Origin: Myxococcus qinghaiensis | GTDB taxonomy: Bacteria > Myxococcota > Myxococcia > Myxococcales > Myxococcaceae | Length of the DNA stretch: 64,000 bases | Direction: 5' to 3' | Assembly (NCBI RefSeq): GCF_024198215.1 | Contig: NZ_JAKCFA010000041.1 | Span: 1 to 64,000 of the forward strand | In this document: positions 53,167 to 61,264 of the stretch, in pieces | Position numbering within the stretch: position 1 is the stretch's first letter | Layout: every line of letters starts with the position of its first letter | The notes under the pieces: generated by a model | Database searches by the model: none | Told to the model about the DNA's origin: nothing | The model's input: the letters and a program-made list of their open reading frames with translations, nothing else | Made by a program: the position numbers and the translations under genes

Positions 53167-53481
53167 ATGGCCTGGCTCCGTGCGCATCCGGCCCCGCTCA
53201 ATGGCTCCAAGGCGCTGATTGGGGACGAGTACTTCAACGTGGTCTACTTCCGGGACAAGGACCTCCGTTACCTGCCCCCACCCGTCACCAGTTTCGACAC
53301 AGTCGAGCAGGCGCGGGCCTGGGTCGACAGTCAGCCCGAGCCTCCGCGCCAGGTGCTCATTCTCATCAACGGTGAGCCCTATCTCGTGGCCTACCACTAC
53401 CGCGTCAACGTCCGCGCCATCTACCCGATGTCCCTGGCCGCCAAGGCCGCAGCCGCCCCCGCGGACGAGTCAGCCGACTGA
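53167..53481 (+). CDS. Small hypothetical protein
   Basis: A 104-residue protein, 7 bases after the AEC transporter stop, so it may be in the same transcript. It has GDEYFNVVYFRDKDLRYL in the first half and a helix from about residue 44 (EQARAWVD). No signal or known domain. The family is unrecognised. Confidence 0.6.
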   Translation: MAWLRAHPAPLNGSKALIGDEYFNVVYFRDKDLRYLPPPVTSFDTVEQARAWVDSQPEPPRQVLILINGEPYLVAYHYRVNVRAIYPMSLAAKAAAAPADESAD

Positions 53482-53567
53482 GGCGGTCTCACGCCTGCTC
53501 GGCTGCCCTTCGGGCGGGTACGCGGACGGCTCGCTGACGTGCCGGCTCTGCCCACCTATCTTCCCTC

Positions 53568-54422
53568 ATGGCCGAGCAACCACCGAAGGCCTCCGGGGCA
53601 CCCGGAGGAGACCCGAGGCGGATGGAAGTGCGGCGCTCCGTGGCGGAGCTGGGCGCGCGCACCTACGCCATCCAACTGCTTTCCGACGCTGGCATCCCCT
53701 TCCTCGTGGGCGGCGCCTATGCCTTCGCTCACTACACGGGCATCTATCGCGACACCAAGGACCTGGACCTCTTCCTCCACCGCAAGGACGCGGACCGCGC
53801 CATCGAGCTCCTCACGCGCAATGAGTGGCGCACCGAGAGCGAGGTCCACGGCTGGCTCCACAAGGCCTTCTGGGCGGACTTCCTCGTCGACCTCATCTAC
53901 AGCTCCGGCAATGGCATCACCGGCATCGACGAGGCGTGGTTCGCGCACTCCGTCCCCGCCCAGGTGCTGGGCTGCCCGTGCCGCGTCCCTCCCGCCGAGG
54001 AGATCTTCTGGAGCAAGGCGTTCGTCCTCGAGCGCGAGCGCTTCGACGGCCACGAGCTCACCCACCTGCTCCTCAAGGTCGGCCCCACGTTCGACTGGGA
54101 GCGGCTGCTGCGACGCTTCGACCGCTACTGGGAGGTCCTCCTCTCCCACCTGCTCGTCTTCCGCTTCGCCTACCCGTCGGACCGCGCCATCGTCCCCGAC
54201 TGGCTGATGCGCGAGCTGCTCTCCCGCGCGGACCGCTCCGTGGACCAGGGCAACTGGCCGGAGCGCATCTGCCGGGGACGCATCCTCTCGCCCCGCAACT
54301 ATCGCGTCGACGTCGACGAGTGGGGCTTCGAGGACGGCGACACCTGGGACGTCCAGGAGCGCAAGAAGGACGACCCCTCGCTCGTGGCCGGCGGGGCCCC
54401 TGGCGCTGATGGGCTCCACTAA
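53568..54422 (+). CDS. Nucleotidyltransferase-fold protein
   Basis: A 284-residue cytoplasmic protein. The GG motif GGAYAFAHYTG is followed by R-x-T-K-D-L-D-L-F-L (residues about 65-74), matching NTP-transferase family proteins with catalytic Asp-x-Asp, and a further Asp in FLVDLIY near 110. It resembles the NTP_transf_5 and AbiEii-like toxin family, but no antitoxin gene is adjacent. The C-terminal region has an acidic tail. It could modify RNA, proteins or small molecules; this is not decidable from sequence alone. Confidence 0.82.
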   Translation: MAEQPPKASGAPGGDPRRMEVRRSVAELGARTYAIQLLSDAGIPFLVGGAYAFAHYTGIYRDTKDLDLFLHRKDADRAIELLTRNEWRTESEVHGWLHKAFWADFLVDLIYSSGNGITGIDEAWFAHSVPAQVLGCPCRVPPAEEIFWSKAFVLERERFDGHELTHLLLKVGPTFDWERLLRRFDRYWEVLLSHLLVFRFAYPSDRAIVPDWLMRELLSRADRSVDQGNWPERICRGRILSPRNYRVDVDEWGFEDGDTWDVQERKKDDPSLVAGGAPGADGLH

Positions 54423-54534
54423 GCCCCTCCGCCCCACGTCCCTCCATGCGAGCCCCCGGGGCGCAAGGCCATGCCCGCCCCGGGCTTGAGACCCTACCTT
54501 TCCTCCAGTGCCCAGAGGAAAGGCAGGTGTCTCC

Positions 54535-55206
54535 GTGTCACGCCCTGAATCCGGACCCCGAGGAGCGCTCGGCACGCTGAGCGCGGTGCTGCTGTCGCTC
54601 GGGCTCGCCACGCCCGCCAGCGCGCAGCTCGCCGCCTCCGAGCGCGGCGGTCCCATCCGCCTCCAGGTGGGCGACCAGTCCCTCACCGTGTCCCTGAGCC
54701 GCGACACCGTGCGCGGCGGCGGCTTCGCCCTGCGGCGCACCGCTACCTCACTCAAGGGCCAGCTGCGCGGCGGCGACGTGGACCTGCGCTGGCGCACCGG
54801 TCCCATCGTCGGACGCGTGGGCGTGGAGGACAGTCGACTGGAGCTCTCCCGCATGGCCTCCGAGCCGGGCCTGCGCGTGGATGGCGAGCTCGCGAACTGG
54901 CCCACCTCGCTCGTCCTCTCCCCGGTAGGCATCTCCGGCGACGTGGGCGGCTGCAGCTACTCCATGACGGTGGCCGGAGGCCGCTACACCGGCTGGCGCA
55001 CCTGTCAGCCCGACGCGGACGGTGAGCCGACCTCCGTCTCCCTCAGCCTGCCGGAGACGATTCACGTGCTCGGCGACACCGAGCAGGCCGCGCTCCTGTC
55101 CCTGCTGCTCTCCGCGCAGGGCCTGCCTCCCGCGCCGGCGCGCGAGGCGACCGACTCAGGGCGTACCCTCGAAGGCCCCGGTCTCGACGAAGCTCCGCGC
55201 AGGTGA
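54535..55206 (+). CDS. Secreted hypothetical protein
   Basis: A 223-residue protein with a signal peptide ending PASAQ near residue 30. The GTG at 54535 has AGGCAGG upstream; a GTG nine codons earlier is also possible. The mature part is a beta-rich domain with VGGRVGVEDS-like strands and a Cys pair, GCSYSM and WRTCQPD, near residues 138 and 156. Function unknown. Confidence 0.72.
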   Translation: MSRPESGPRGALGTLSAVLLSLGLATPASAQLAASERGGPIRLQVGDQSLTVSLSRDTVRGGGFALRRTATSLKGQLRGGDVDLRWRTGPIVGRVGVEDSRLELSRMASEPGLRVDGELANWPTSLVLSPVGISGDVGGCSYSMTVAGGRYTGWRTCQPDADGEPTSVSLSLPETIHVLGDTEQAALLSLLLSAQGLPPAPAREATDSGRTLEGPGLDEAPRR

Positions 55207-55392
55207 GGCCCGGGTGGTGGCTCCAGCTGGGGTCCACTCTGCCCGAAATAATGAAATGGAATGGCGGAGGCCGCGGTGGGTTCCGGGCCCACGTCTGACA
55301 AAGCCCACGCGGGTCATGCTTCAATCCCTCTCCAGCGCGCACGGTGTGCGTGATGGGCCAAGGCCCATCCTTCGCTGAAAGAGAGCTCCCCC

Positions 55393-55785
55393 ATGAAGCT
55401 GTCCCTGACGGTGCTGTCGGCGCTGGTCGTGTCTGGTCTGCTGGCCTGTGGTGGAACCGATGCCGTCGAGGCGCAGGAGCCCCTCGCACAGGAGGAGAGC
55501 GCGCTCGTCACGTGTACGACGACGTGTCCCAATGGGACGACGGTGTCGTGCCAGGGCAACACGTGCAACACCTATCCAGGGGAGTCCGTCGAGTGCGATG
55601 GATTCCACAACATCTGCCCGATTTCCCTGCCCTCCATCTGCCTGCAGCCCCAAAGCGCCTGCTCGACGGTGGCGGGAAAGCCCTGCGCTCCCGCGGGCAG
55701 CGGCACGCGCTCGTGCTGCATCAACCGGCGGGTCGGAAACTGCTTCTGCACCATTCAGGGTGTCTGGGCCTGCTCGGCGAATTGA
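55393..55785 (+). CDS. Cys-rich small lipoprotein
   Basis: A 130-residue protein. The signal ends GLLACGG (Cys19). The mature part has about 16 cysteines in contexts such as VTCTTTCPNG, SCQGNTCN and NCFCTIQG, suggesting several disulfides on the surface. The family is unrecognised; Cys-rich small lipoproteins are frequent in myxobacteria. Confidence 0.8.
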   Translation: MKLSLTVLSALVVSGLLACGGTDAVEAQEPLAQEESALVTCTTTCPNGTTVSCQGNTCNTYPGESVECDGFHNICPISLPSICLQPQSACSTVAGKPCAPAGSGTRSCCINRRVGNCFCTIQGVWACSAN

Positions 55786-55848
55786 GCCAGGTCTGAGGTG
55801 AAGTGAGGTGGCGCGCCGAGCCTCACGGGGCTCGACGCGCGAGGGAGG

Positions 55849-56058
55849 TCAGGCCGTCGCCGCCATGCCGAAGGACAGCTCCACGCCGTTGTCCTTCACG
55901 CGCATGTGGGGCTTGGACAGCCAGTGGCAATGGGCGCAGTAGCTGTGCGCCCCGGCGGGGCTGGCGCGCACGTTCACCGCTCCGCCACAGAGCACGCAGC
56001 CGTCGGGAAGGACGAATTCGGCGAATCGCTCGCCGAGGTTGCTCTCGAATTCAGTCAT
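55849..56058 (-). CDS. Small zinc-ribbon protein
   Basis: A 69-residue cytoplasmic protein. CVLC near residues 21-24 and CAHC near 41-44 make a four-Cys zinc ribbon. It is a common small myxobacterial type without known role. A CAGAAG-like site precedes the ATG. Confidence 0.75.
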   Translation of the reverse strand: MTEFESNLGERFAEFVLPDGCVLCGGAVNVRASPAGAHSYCAHCHWLSKPHMRVKDNGVELSFGMAATA

Positions 56059-56298
56059 GCTTCTGAGTTAACGCAGGAATCGCGCGACACAAGCAGACCG
56101 TCCCTGGTCGTCGGGTCTGCCCCTGTAGGGCATGCCCCCATGTCCCCTCCAAGCAGGCGGGCAGGCGGGCCCGGCCTGCATTCCTTACCGACTCGCACCC
56201 GACTGACGTCCGGTGGACACCGCAACCCCGGGCATCCTCGTGGCCTGACTGGCACGTGGATTGATCTCCAAGGCGTCAGGAAGACCGAGGGGGACGGC

Positions 56299-56496
56299 AT
56301 GGGCGGCGGCGTGGAGCGCGTGGACGTGAGCGAGGAGAAGAAGGGCTGGGGCGTGGAGGTCGTCACGTCGGAGGGCGAGGTGCGGCGCTACCGCTACCGG
56401 AGCGAGGCCCAGGCGCGCTTCTTCGCGGCCGTCTTCGCCATGGGCCCCCGGGTGCTGCCCCCCGTGCGCCGGGGGAAGGCCCGGAAGGCCGCCTGA
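56299..56496 (+). CDS. Small hypothetical protein
   Basis: A 65-residue protein with GAGGGGG upstream of the ATG. It starts MGGGVERVDVSEEKKGWGVEV, has a strand-rich middle (VRRYRYRSEAQAR) and a basic C-terminus. No motif is recognised. GC3 bias is strong. Confidence 0.6.
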   Translation: MGGGVERVDVSEEKKGWGVEVVTSEGEVRRYRYRSEAQARFFAAVFAMGPRVLPPVRRGKARKAA

Positions 56497-56596
56497 GGGC
56501 TTCGTTTAGCGGGGATGGGCGGGGACCGGGCCTCCAGGCGCCTTCACCGTGGCTTCCCACTACCCTTGCGGGCGGGTTTCGGGGAGGCTTTGCGCC

Positions 56597-56875
56597 ATGA
56601 GCGACGCGAGCAAGCCCTTCCTCATCCCCGCCAACCGGCAGTACATCACCAAGGAGCCGGACCCCGCGGGCCGCTGGTCCACGCTGTTCCCGGACATGAT
56701 TGGCTACAAGAACCAGGGGGGCGGCAAGGTGCCGGCGGACTTCGGCTGGAACACCAACCCCAAGCAGTGGCAGGAGGAGATGACGCCCGGGACGCTGGCC
56801 GAGCGCTTCAACGAGCTGCGCGTGCTGCCGCCGAAGGCCGAGCCTCCCGCGCTGCCCGCCGACACGAAGAAGTAG
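56597..56875 (+). CDS. Small hypothetical protein
   Basis: A 92-residue protein. GGGGAGG lies upstream of the ATG. It has an N-terminal stretch KPFLIPANRQYITKEPDPAG and a Pro/Lys-rich end. There is no signal and no known domain. Its stop is 12 bases before the stop of the convergent gene. Confidence 0.68.
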   Translation: MSDASKPFLIPANRQYITKEPDPAGRWSTLFPDMIGYKNQGGGKVPADFGWNTNPKQWQEEMTPGTLAERFNELRVLPPKAEPPALPADTKK

Positions 56876-56886
56876 GCGCGCGCCAC

Positions 56887-58086
56887 CTAGCTGAAGGGCA
56901 AGGCCGCGAGGCGCTCCCGGAAGCGCTCGAGCAGCCCCAGCGAGTTCGCCTCGTCCAGTCCCTCGGCGGCCTCCTGTCGCGCCTTGCGCAGGAAGCCGTC
57001 GAACGGCGCCGAGCGGCCGTACAGCGCCGCCGCCGTCTCCACCGCGTCCGCCAGCACGCGCGCCGCGCCCGGCGAGCCGAGCGTCAGGTGCATGTCCGCC
57101 TGCTCCAGCTTCGCGCCACACGACGCCCACAGCTCGCGGTCATGCACGATGAGCCACGTGCGCGTCACCTCGTCCATGGCCTCATCCAGGAAGGAGAGGA
57201 CGGGCTCGACGAGCGACGGCAGCACGTCCGCCGCCAGCTCGCCTTGTCCGGCCGCCTCCTGGAGGTTCGCGCGGAAGGTGAGCACGTGGTGCTTCTGCGG
57301 CGTGCGCAGCGCCACCGAGGCGGGCAGGGTGATGAAGGCCGACACGCTCTCCGCCATCTGTCGGGCCAGCGCGGGCCGTGACGGGGCCTCCGCCTTCGTC
57401 GCGCGCTCCAGCCGTCCTTGCAGCGAGCGGCGCAGGTCCGCCGCCGCCCCGCGCAGCGCCGAGCGCGCGCCCACCTGGTGCACGTAGCCGGGCACCACGT
57501 CCTCGCGGCGCACGTCCTCGAAGGCCGCGGCCGTCAGGTAGACGAGGTCGCCGATTCGCACGCGGAAGTCGGCGCGGAACGCCTGCAGCTTGGCCATCAG
57601 CGTCCAGCGGTCGCTGACGACCTCCGGCTTTCGCATCTGCTGGCCCAGCTCCGACACCCGCTTGGACAAGCGCTCCGCGGTGGCGTGGAGCACCACCTCC
57701 ACCTCCTGCGCCAGCCGCTCGTCGGAGCTGGCGGGGGGAGGGGCCCAGCCGGTGTCAGTGGTGCTCGCGGCGCGGGCGGGCGGGGGGAACTGCTGGTGGA
57801 TGGCGCTGACGAGCTGGTTGACGCCCACGAGGGTGTCGCCAATGGCCGGGGCCATGGTCTCCCAGAGGGCCAGGTCCGCGCCGCCGTCCGACTCCAGGGA
57901 GGTGGGCTCGTACTTGGCGATGCTCAGGTGGCCCAGCCGGTCGATGGCCACGGCCGCGGCGCGGTGGACGTGCGTGAGGCGGTCCGCGAGGTGCCGGTCC
58001 GTGAGCGACTCCAGCAGTGTCTCCAGCCGGGAGGGCAGGGCATCCGGGGGAGGACGGGACACACGGGGATTGGGCGACGAAGGCAT
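56887..58086 (-). CDS. Helical hypothetical protein
   Basis: A 399-residue protein, no signal peptide, mostly alpha-helical, with Ala/Leu-rich amphipathic stretches such as TLLESLTDRHLADRL and LVEPVLSFLDEAMDEV. ATG at 58086 is used; a GTG at 58098 is also possible. The family is not recognised. It is divergent from the alpha-2-macroglobulin-like operon, about 100 bases away. Confidence 0.72.
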   Translation of the reverse strand: MPSSPNPRVSRPPPDALPSRLETLLESLTDRHLADRLTHVHRAAAVAIDRLGHLSIAKYEPTSLESDGGADLALWETMAPAIGDTLVGVNQLVSAIHQQFPPPARAASTTDTGWAPPPASSDERLAQEVEVVLHATAERLSKRVSELGQQMRKPEVVSDRWTLMAKLQAFRADFRVRIGDLVYLTAAAFEDVRREDVVPGYVHQVGARSALRGAAADLRRSLQGRLERATKAEAPSRPALARQMAESVSAFITLPASVALRTPQKHHVLTFRANLQEAAGQGELAADVLPSLVEPVLSFLDEAMDEVTRTWLIVHDRELWASCGAKLEQADMHLTLGSPGAARVLADAVETAAALYGRSAPFDGFLRKARQEAAEGLDEANSLGLLERFRERLAALPFS

Positions 58087-58186
58087 GGGGCGCGGCACGC
58101 TATCGCACCGGCGGCGGCCACGCGAAGAAGGGGGCCTCGGCAGCCAGGAGGCATCCCGACATAGAGTGCGGCTTCAGGGAGGATGC

Positions 58187-61100
58187 ATGACAGAGGGTTT
58201 GCGCCGTGGGGCGAAGCGAGGGGGACTGGCGGCCTTGCTGCTGGTGGGCGTCTGGGCCTTCGCGGCGTGGGACGTGTGTCTGTCCGCCTGGGTGCTGCGT
58301 GGGGTGAAGGTGCCCCAGTGTCCGGACGGGCAGTTCCGCCAGACGGTGGGCGTGGAGGCCTTTGCCTTGGGGCGCGGGCTCGCGGGAAACGTGGTCGTCT
58401 GGGCGGACGCCCATGCGCCGGACGCACACGGCAACCTCATGAGCGCGAGGGTGCGCCGGGGCTCGGCGGAGCTGTTCCTGGTGGATGCCGAGGGGAAGCA
58501 GACGGCCCTGGCGCCCGAGAAGGACTTCCCGTGGACGCGCTCGCCCGATGAGTCGCTGACGGCCCAGGTGAAGCTGCCCGAGGTGCCGGACGGCGACTAC
58601 AAGCTGCTCGCGCGGCTCACCACGCCGCTGGGCACGGACACGGTGGAGGCGGCGCTGCCCCTCTACGCGCCGGCGGTGGCGCACGTGCTGACGGACCGGC
58701 CGCTGTACGAGCCCGGCAACGAGGTGCGCTTCCGCGCCGTGGTGCTGCGCGCGAAGGACCTGTCTCCGCTGGATGGGCGGCCCGGGACGTGGTTCCTGAG
58801 GGACGCGACGGGAGAGACGGTGCTGGAGGAGCGGGCACCCGCGGGGCCGTGGGGTGTCGTGGCCGGCGGCTTCCCGTTGGACCGGGGCGCGCCCGTGGGT
58901 GAGTGGACGCTGGTGTGGAGCAGCGGGAGCACCCAGGCCCAGGCGACGTTCCAGGTGAAGCCCTTCACGCTGCCGCGCTTCCGCGTGGAGGCGTCCAGCC
59001 CCCGGCCCTACTGGCGCGCGGGGGAGACGCCCGAGCTGGAGGGCCAGGTGGTGTACGCGTCGGGCGCTCCGGTGACGGACGCGGAGGTGGAGCTCGGGTG
59101 GAACGTCTCCGGGGAGTGGCCGCCGCCTCCGGAATGGAACTCGGGAGGACTGCCCCCCAGGGCCCGCACGGACGCGGCGGGGCGCTTCCGCGTGACGCTG
59201 CCGCGCGTGCCCGATGACTTGCGGGGCCAGGTGACGCTGTCCGCGAGTGTATCGGCGAAGGACGCCGCCGGAGACCGGGTGGTGGGCGGCGCGGCGCTGC
59301 TGCTCTCCGAGGACGCGCTCGCCATCTCCTCGGTGACGGAGCTGGAGGACGGGCTGGTGGACGGCTTCAGCAACCGCGTCTACCTGCGCGCCACCACGCC
59401 GGACGGGCGGGTGCTGCCGGGGGCGGAGCTGACGGTGACTCGCGCGTGGGACGCTCGGGACGAGGGCGTGCGCGGCGTGACGGATGAGGACGGCGTGGCG
59501 GCCTTCCAGCTGGACCCGGGCCCGCCCGTCAACGTGGTGGTGCCGCCCCTGCCGGTGCGCCGGCTTCCACCGCCGCCTCCGGTGCGACTGGCGCAGCTGA
59601 AGAACCTGATGGAAGCGGGCAGCGGACCGACGCTGAAGGAGCGGCTCGCGGTGGAGGGCTGGGTGTCGTCCTTCTTCCCGTGTTCGCGCTTCGTCCTGCC
59701 GAACGACGGCCAGCGCCTGGTGGAGCTGGGCGTGCGGGTGGGCGCGGGCGGCTCGGTGACGGACGTCGTGAGCACCGGAGACGCGCTGTCGGCGTGTCTG
59801 GCCCAGGTCATCCGCGCGCGCACGCTGCCCCCGGGACAGGAGCGGGTGCTGTCGCTGTCGCTGACGGTGCGGGACTGGGGAATGCCCCGGCTGGAGACGC
59901 GGGTGGAGCCCGCCTTCGGCTCCGCCACCCCGCTGATGGGCGCGCTGGAGTCGGCCGCGAGGGACGCGCGCACGTGCCTGCCAGCGGGGCTTGCGACGAG
60001 CAGCTACCTGCCCGCGGCGCTGACGTGGCGACTGGGGGCGAAGCGGGAGGTGTCGCTGTCCTGGTCTGCGCTGCCGTGGGTGAGCGGCGGACCTGGCGCG
60101 GCGACGGTGGCCTGCATCCAGGAGCGCTTCGCGCGCTGGAAGGCCGTGGAGGACAGCGAGGAGGGTGAGGCGATGGGCGTCCTCTTCCTCACCGCGCATC
60201 CGGGAGTGGATGGCTCTCGCAGTGGCAGTCCGCCGCAGGCCACCACCTTCCTGGGCTACGAGTTGAAGGTGGCGGCGAAGGTGGACGGCAAGCCGGTGGG
60301 GGACACGAAGTGGGTGTTGCGCCCGGCGACGTTGCCGCCCCTGCGCCTGCGCGCCACGCCGGTGCTGGCGAAGGCTGGCGAGGAGGTGCGCATCGATTTG
60401 ATGCGCGGCCCCGACTACCAGGGCTCGCTGCCCGAGGAGCTGTGGCTCTCGGTGGGCAAGGAGAAGCTGGTGGCGAAGCTGGAGAAGGGCTCCACCACGG
60501 CGCGCTTCCGGCTGCCCGCGGACTTCGAGGGCTGGGCGGAGACCTCGTGGATGGGGGCGCTGGCGCGGGTGTACGTGGCGCCGCGCGCGCAGCTCTCCGT
60601 GGAGGTGTCGTCGGAGAAGCCGGCCTATGCCCCTGGCGACCTGGCGCGGCTCCAGGTGCGCACGCGTGTGGATGGGAAGGACGGCCCCGCGGCGGTGGGC
60701 CTCTTCGGCGTGGACGAGACGTTGAGCCAATTGGTGCCGTTGCCGGGTGGCGACGCGCTGGCGAGCGTGAGGCCCGCGCCATCGGTGTCGGAGCCCGCCT
60801 TCGGGGTGCTGGATGGCGTGGCGCTTGCGCAAGGACGCATCCGGGGCTCCAACGCGGCCGCCGCGGCGCTCCTGCGCGTGAGCACGGTGCCGACGCTTCA
60901 GGAGACGGAGGTGCGCGCGAGCGCGAGCGCACGCGGAGCCTTCGATCCGGAGGCCGAGCTGACCGAGCCCTTCTACGCGGTGCTCGCGGAGCTGCACGCG
61001 CAGGTGCGTGACTGGGAGGAGAAGGCGCCCGAGGGTGAGACGCTGAACCCGGCGGGGCTCGCGAAGCTGTGGACCCAGGCGCTGGCGTCGTGTGAGCAGC

Positions 61101-61264
61101 GGGGCGAGAAGGTGAAGGACGCCTTCGGCCAGAAGCTGCGGTTGTCGCGGCTGCCCCGGGAGTTGCTGGAGCTGACGGACCCGCGCGCGGTGGTGTCGCG
61201 AGGGACGCGACTGCCAGAGGACGTGGAGAACTGGAACGCGTGGGTCGCCCGGGAGGCGCCGTGA
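58187..61264 (+). CDS. Alpha-2-macroglobulin-like protein, N-terminal part (MG domains)
   Basis: A 1025-residue protein that would normally be the first half of a bacterial alpha-2-macroglobulin. The ATG has AGGGAGG upstream. An N-terminal membrane segment at about residues 12-30 anchors it. It then has beta-sandwich MG domains, including the MG2-type YEPGNEVRFRAVVLRA near residue 175. Its stop overlaps the start of the next gene (GTGA), which holds the A2M domain. It probably protects the periplasm from foreign proteases, as in other bacteria. Confidence 0.85.
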   Translation: MTEGLRRGAKRGGLAALLLVGVWAFAAWDVCLSAWVLRGVKVPQCPDGQFRQTVGVEAFALGRGLAGNVVVWADAHAPDAHGNLMSARVRRGSAELFLVDAEGKQTALAPEKDFPWTRSPDESLTAQVKLPEVPDGDYKLLARLTTPLGTDTVEAALPLYAPAVAHVLTDRPLYEPGNEVRFRAVVLRAKDLSPLDGRPGTWFLRDATGETVLEERAPAGPWGVVAGGFPLDRGAPVGEWTLVWSSGSTQAQATFQVKPFTLPRFRVEASSPRPYWRAGETPELEGQVVYASGAPVTDAEVELGWNVSGEWPPPPEWNSGGLPPRARTDAAGRFRVTLPRVPDDLRGQVTLSASVSAKDAAGDRVVGGAALLLSEDALAISSVTELEDGLVDGFSNRVYLRATTPDGRVLPGAELTVTRAWDARDEGVRGVTDEDGVAAFQLDPGPPVNVVVPPLPVRRLPPPPPVRLAQLKNLMEAGSGPTLKERLAVEGWVSSFFPCSRFVLPNDGQRLVELGVRVGAGGSVTDVVSTGDALSACLAQVIRARTLPPGQERVLSLSLTVRDWGMPRLETRVEPAFGSATPLMGALESAARDARTCLPAGLATSSYLPAALTWRLGAKREVSLSWSALPWVSGGPGAATVACIQERFARWKAVEDSEEGEAMGVLFLTAHPGVDGSRSGSPPQATTFLGYELKVAAKVDGKPVGDTKWVLRPATLPPLRLRATPVLAKAGEEVRIDLMRGPDYQGSLPEELWLSVGKEKLVAKLEKGSTTARFRLPADFEGWAETSWMGALARVYVAPRAQLSVEVSSEKPAYAPGDLARLQVRTRVDGKDGPAAVGLFGVDETLSQLVPLPGGDALASVRPAPSVSEPAFGVLDGVALAQGRIRGSNAAAAALLRVSTVPTLQETEVRASASARGAFDPEAELTEPFYAVLAELHAQVRDWEEKAPEGETLNPAGLAKLWTQALASCEQRGEKVKDAFGQKLRLSRLPRELLELTDPRAVVSRGTRLPEDVENWNAWVAREAP

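Noticed and set aside
61240..61264. Possible frameshift splitting one alpha-2-macroglobulin gene
   Set aside because: The second frame has its own GTG with a consensus ribosome site and an N-terminal membrane helix, so two genes are the simpler reading; it remains worth checking.
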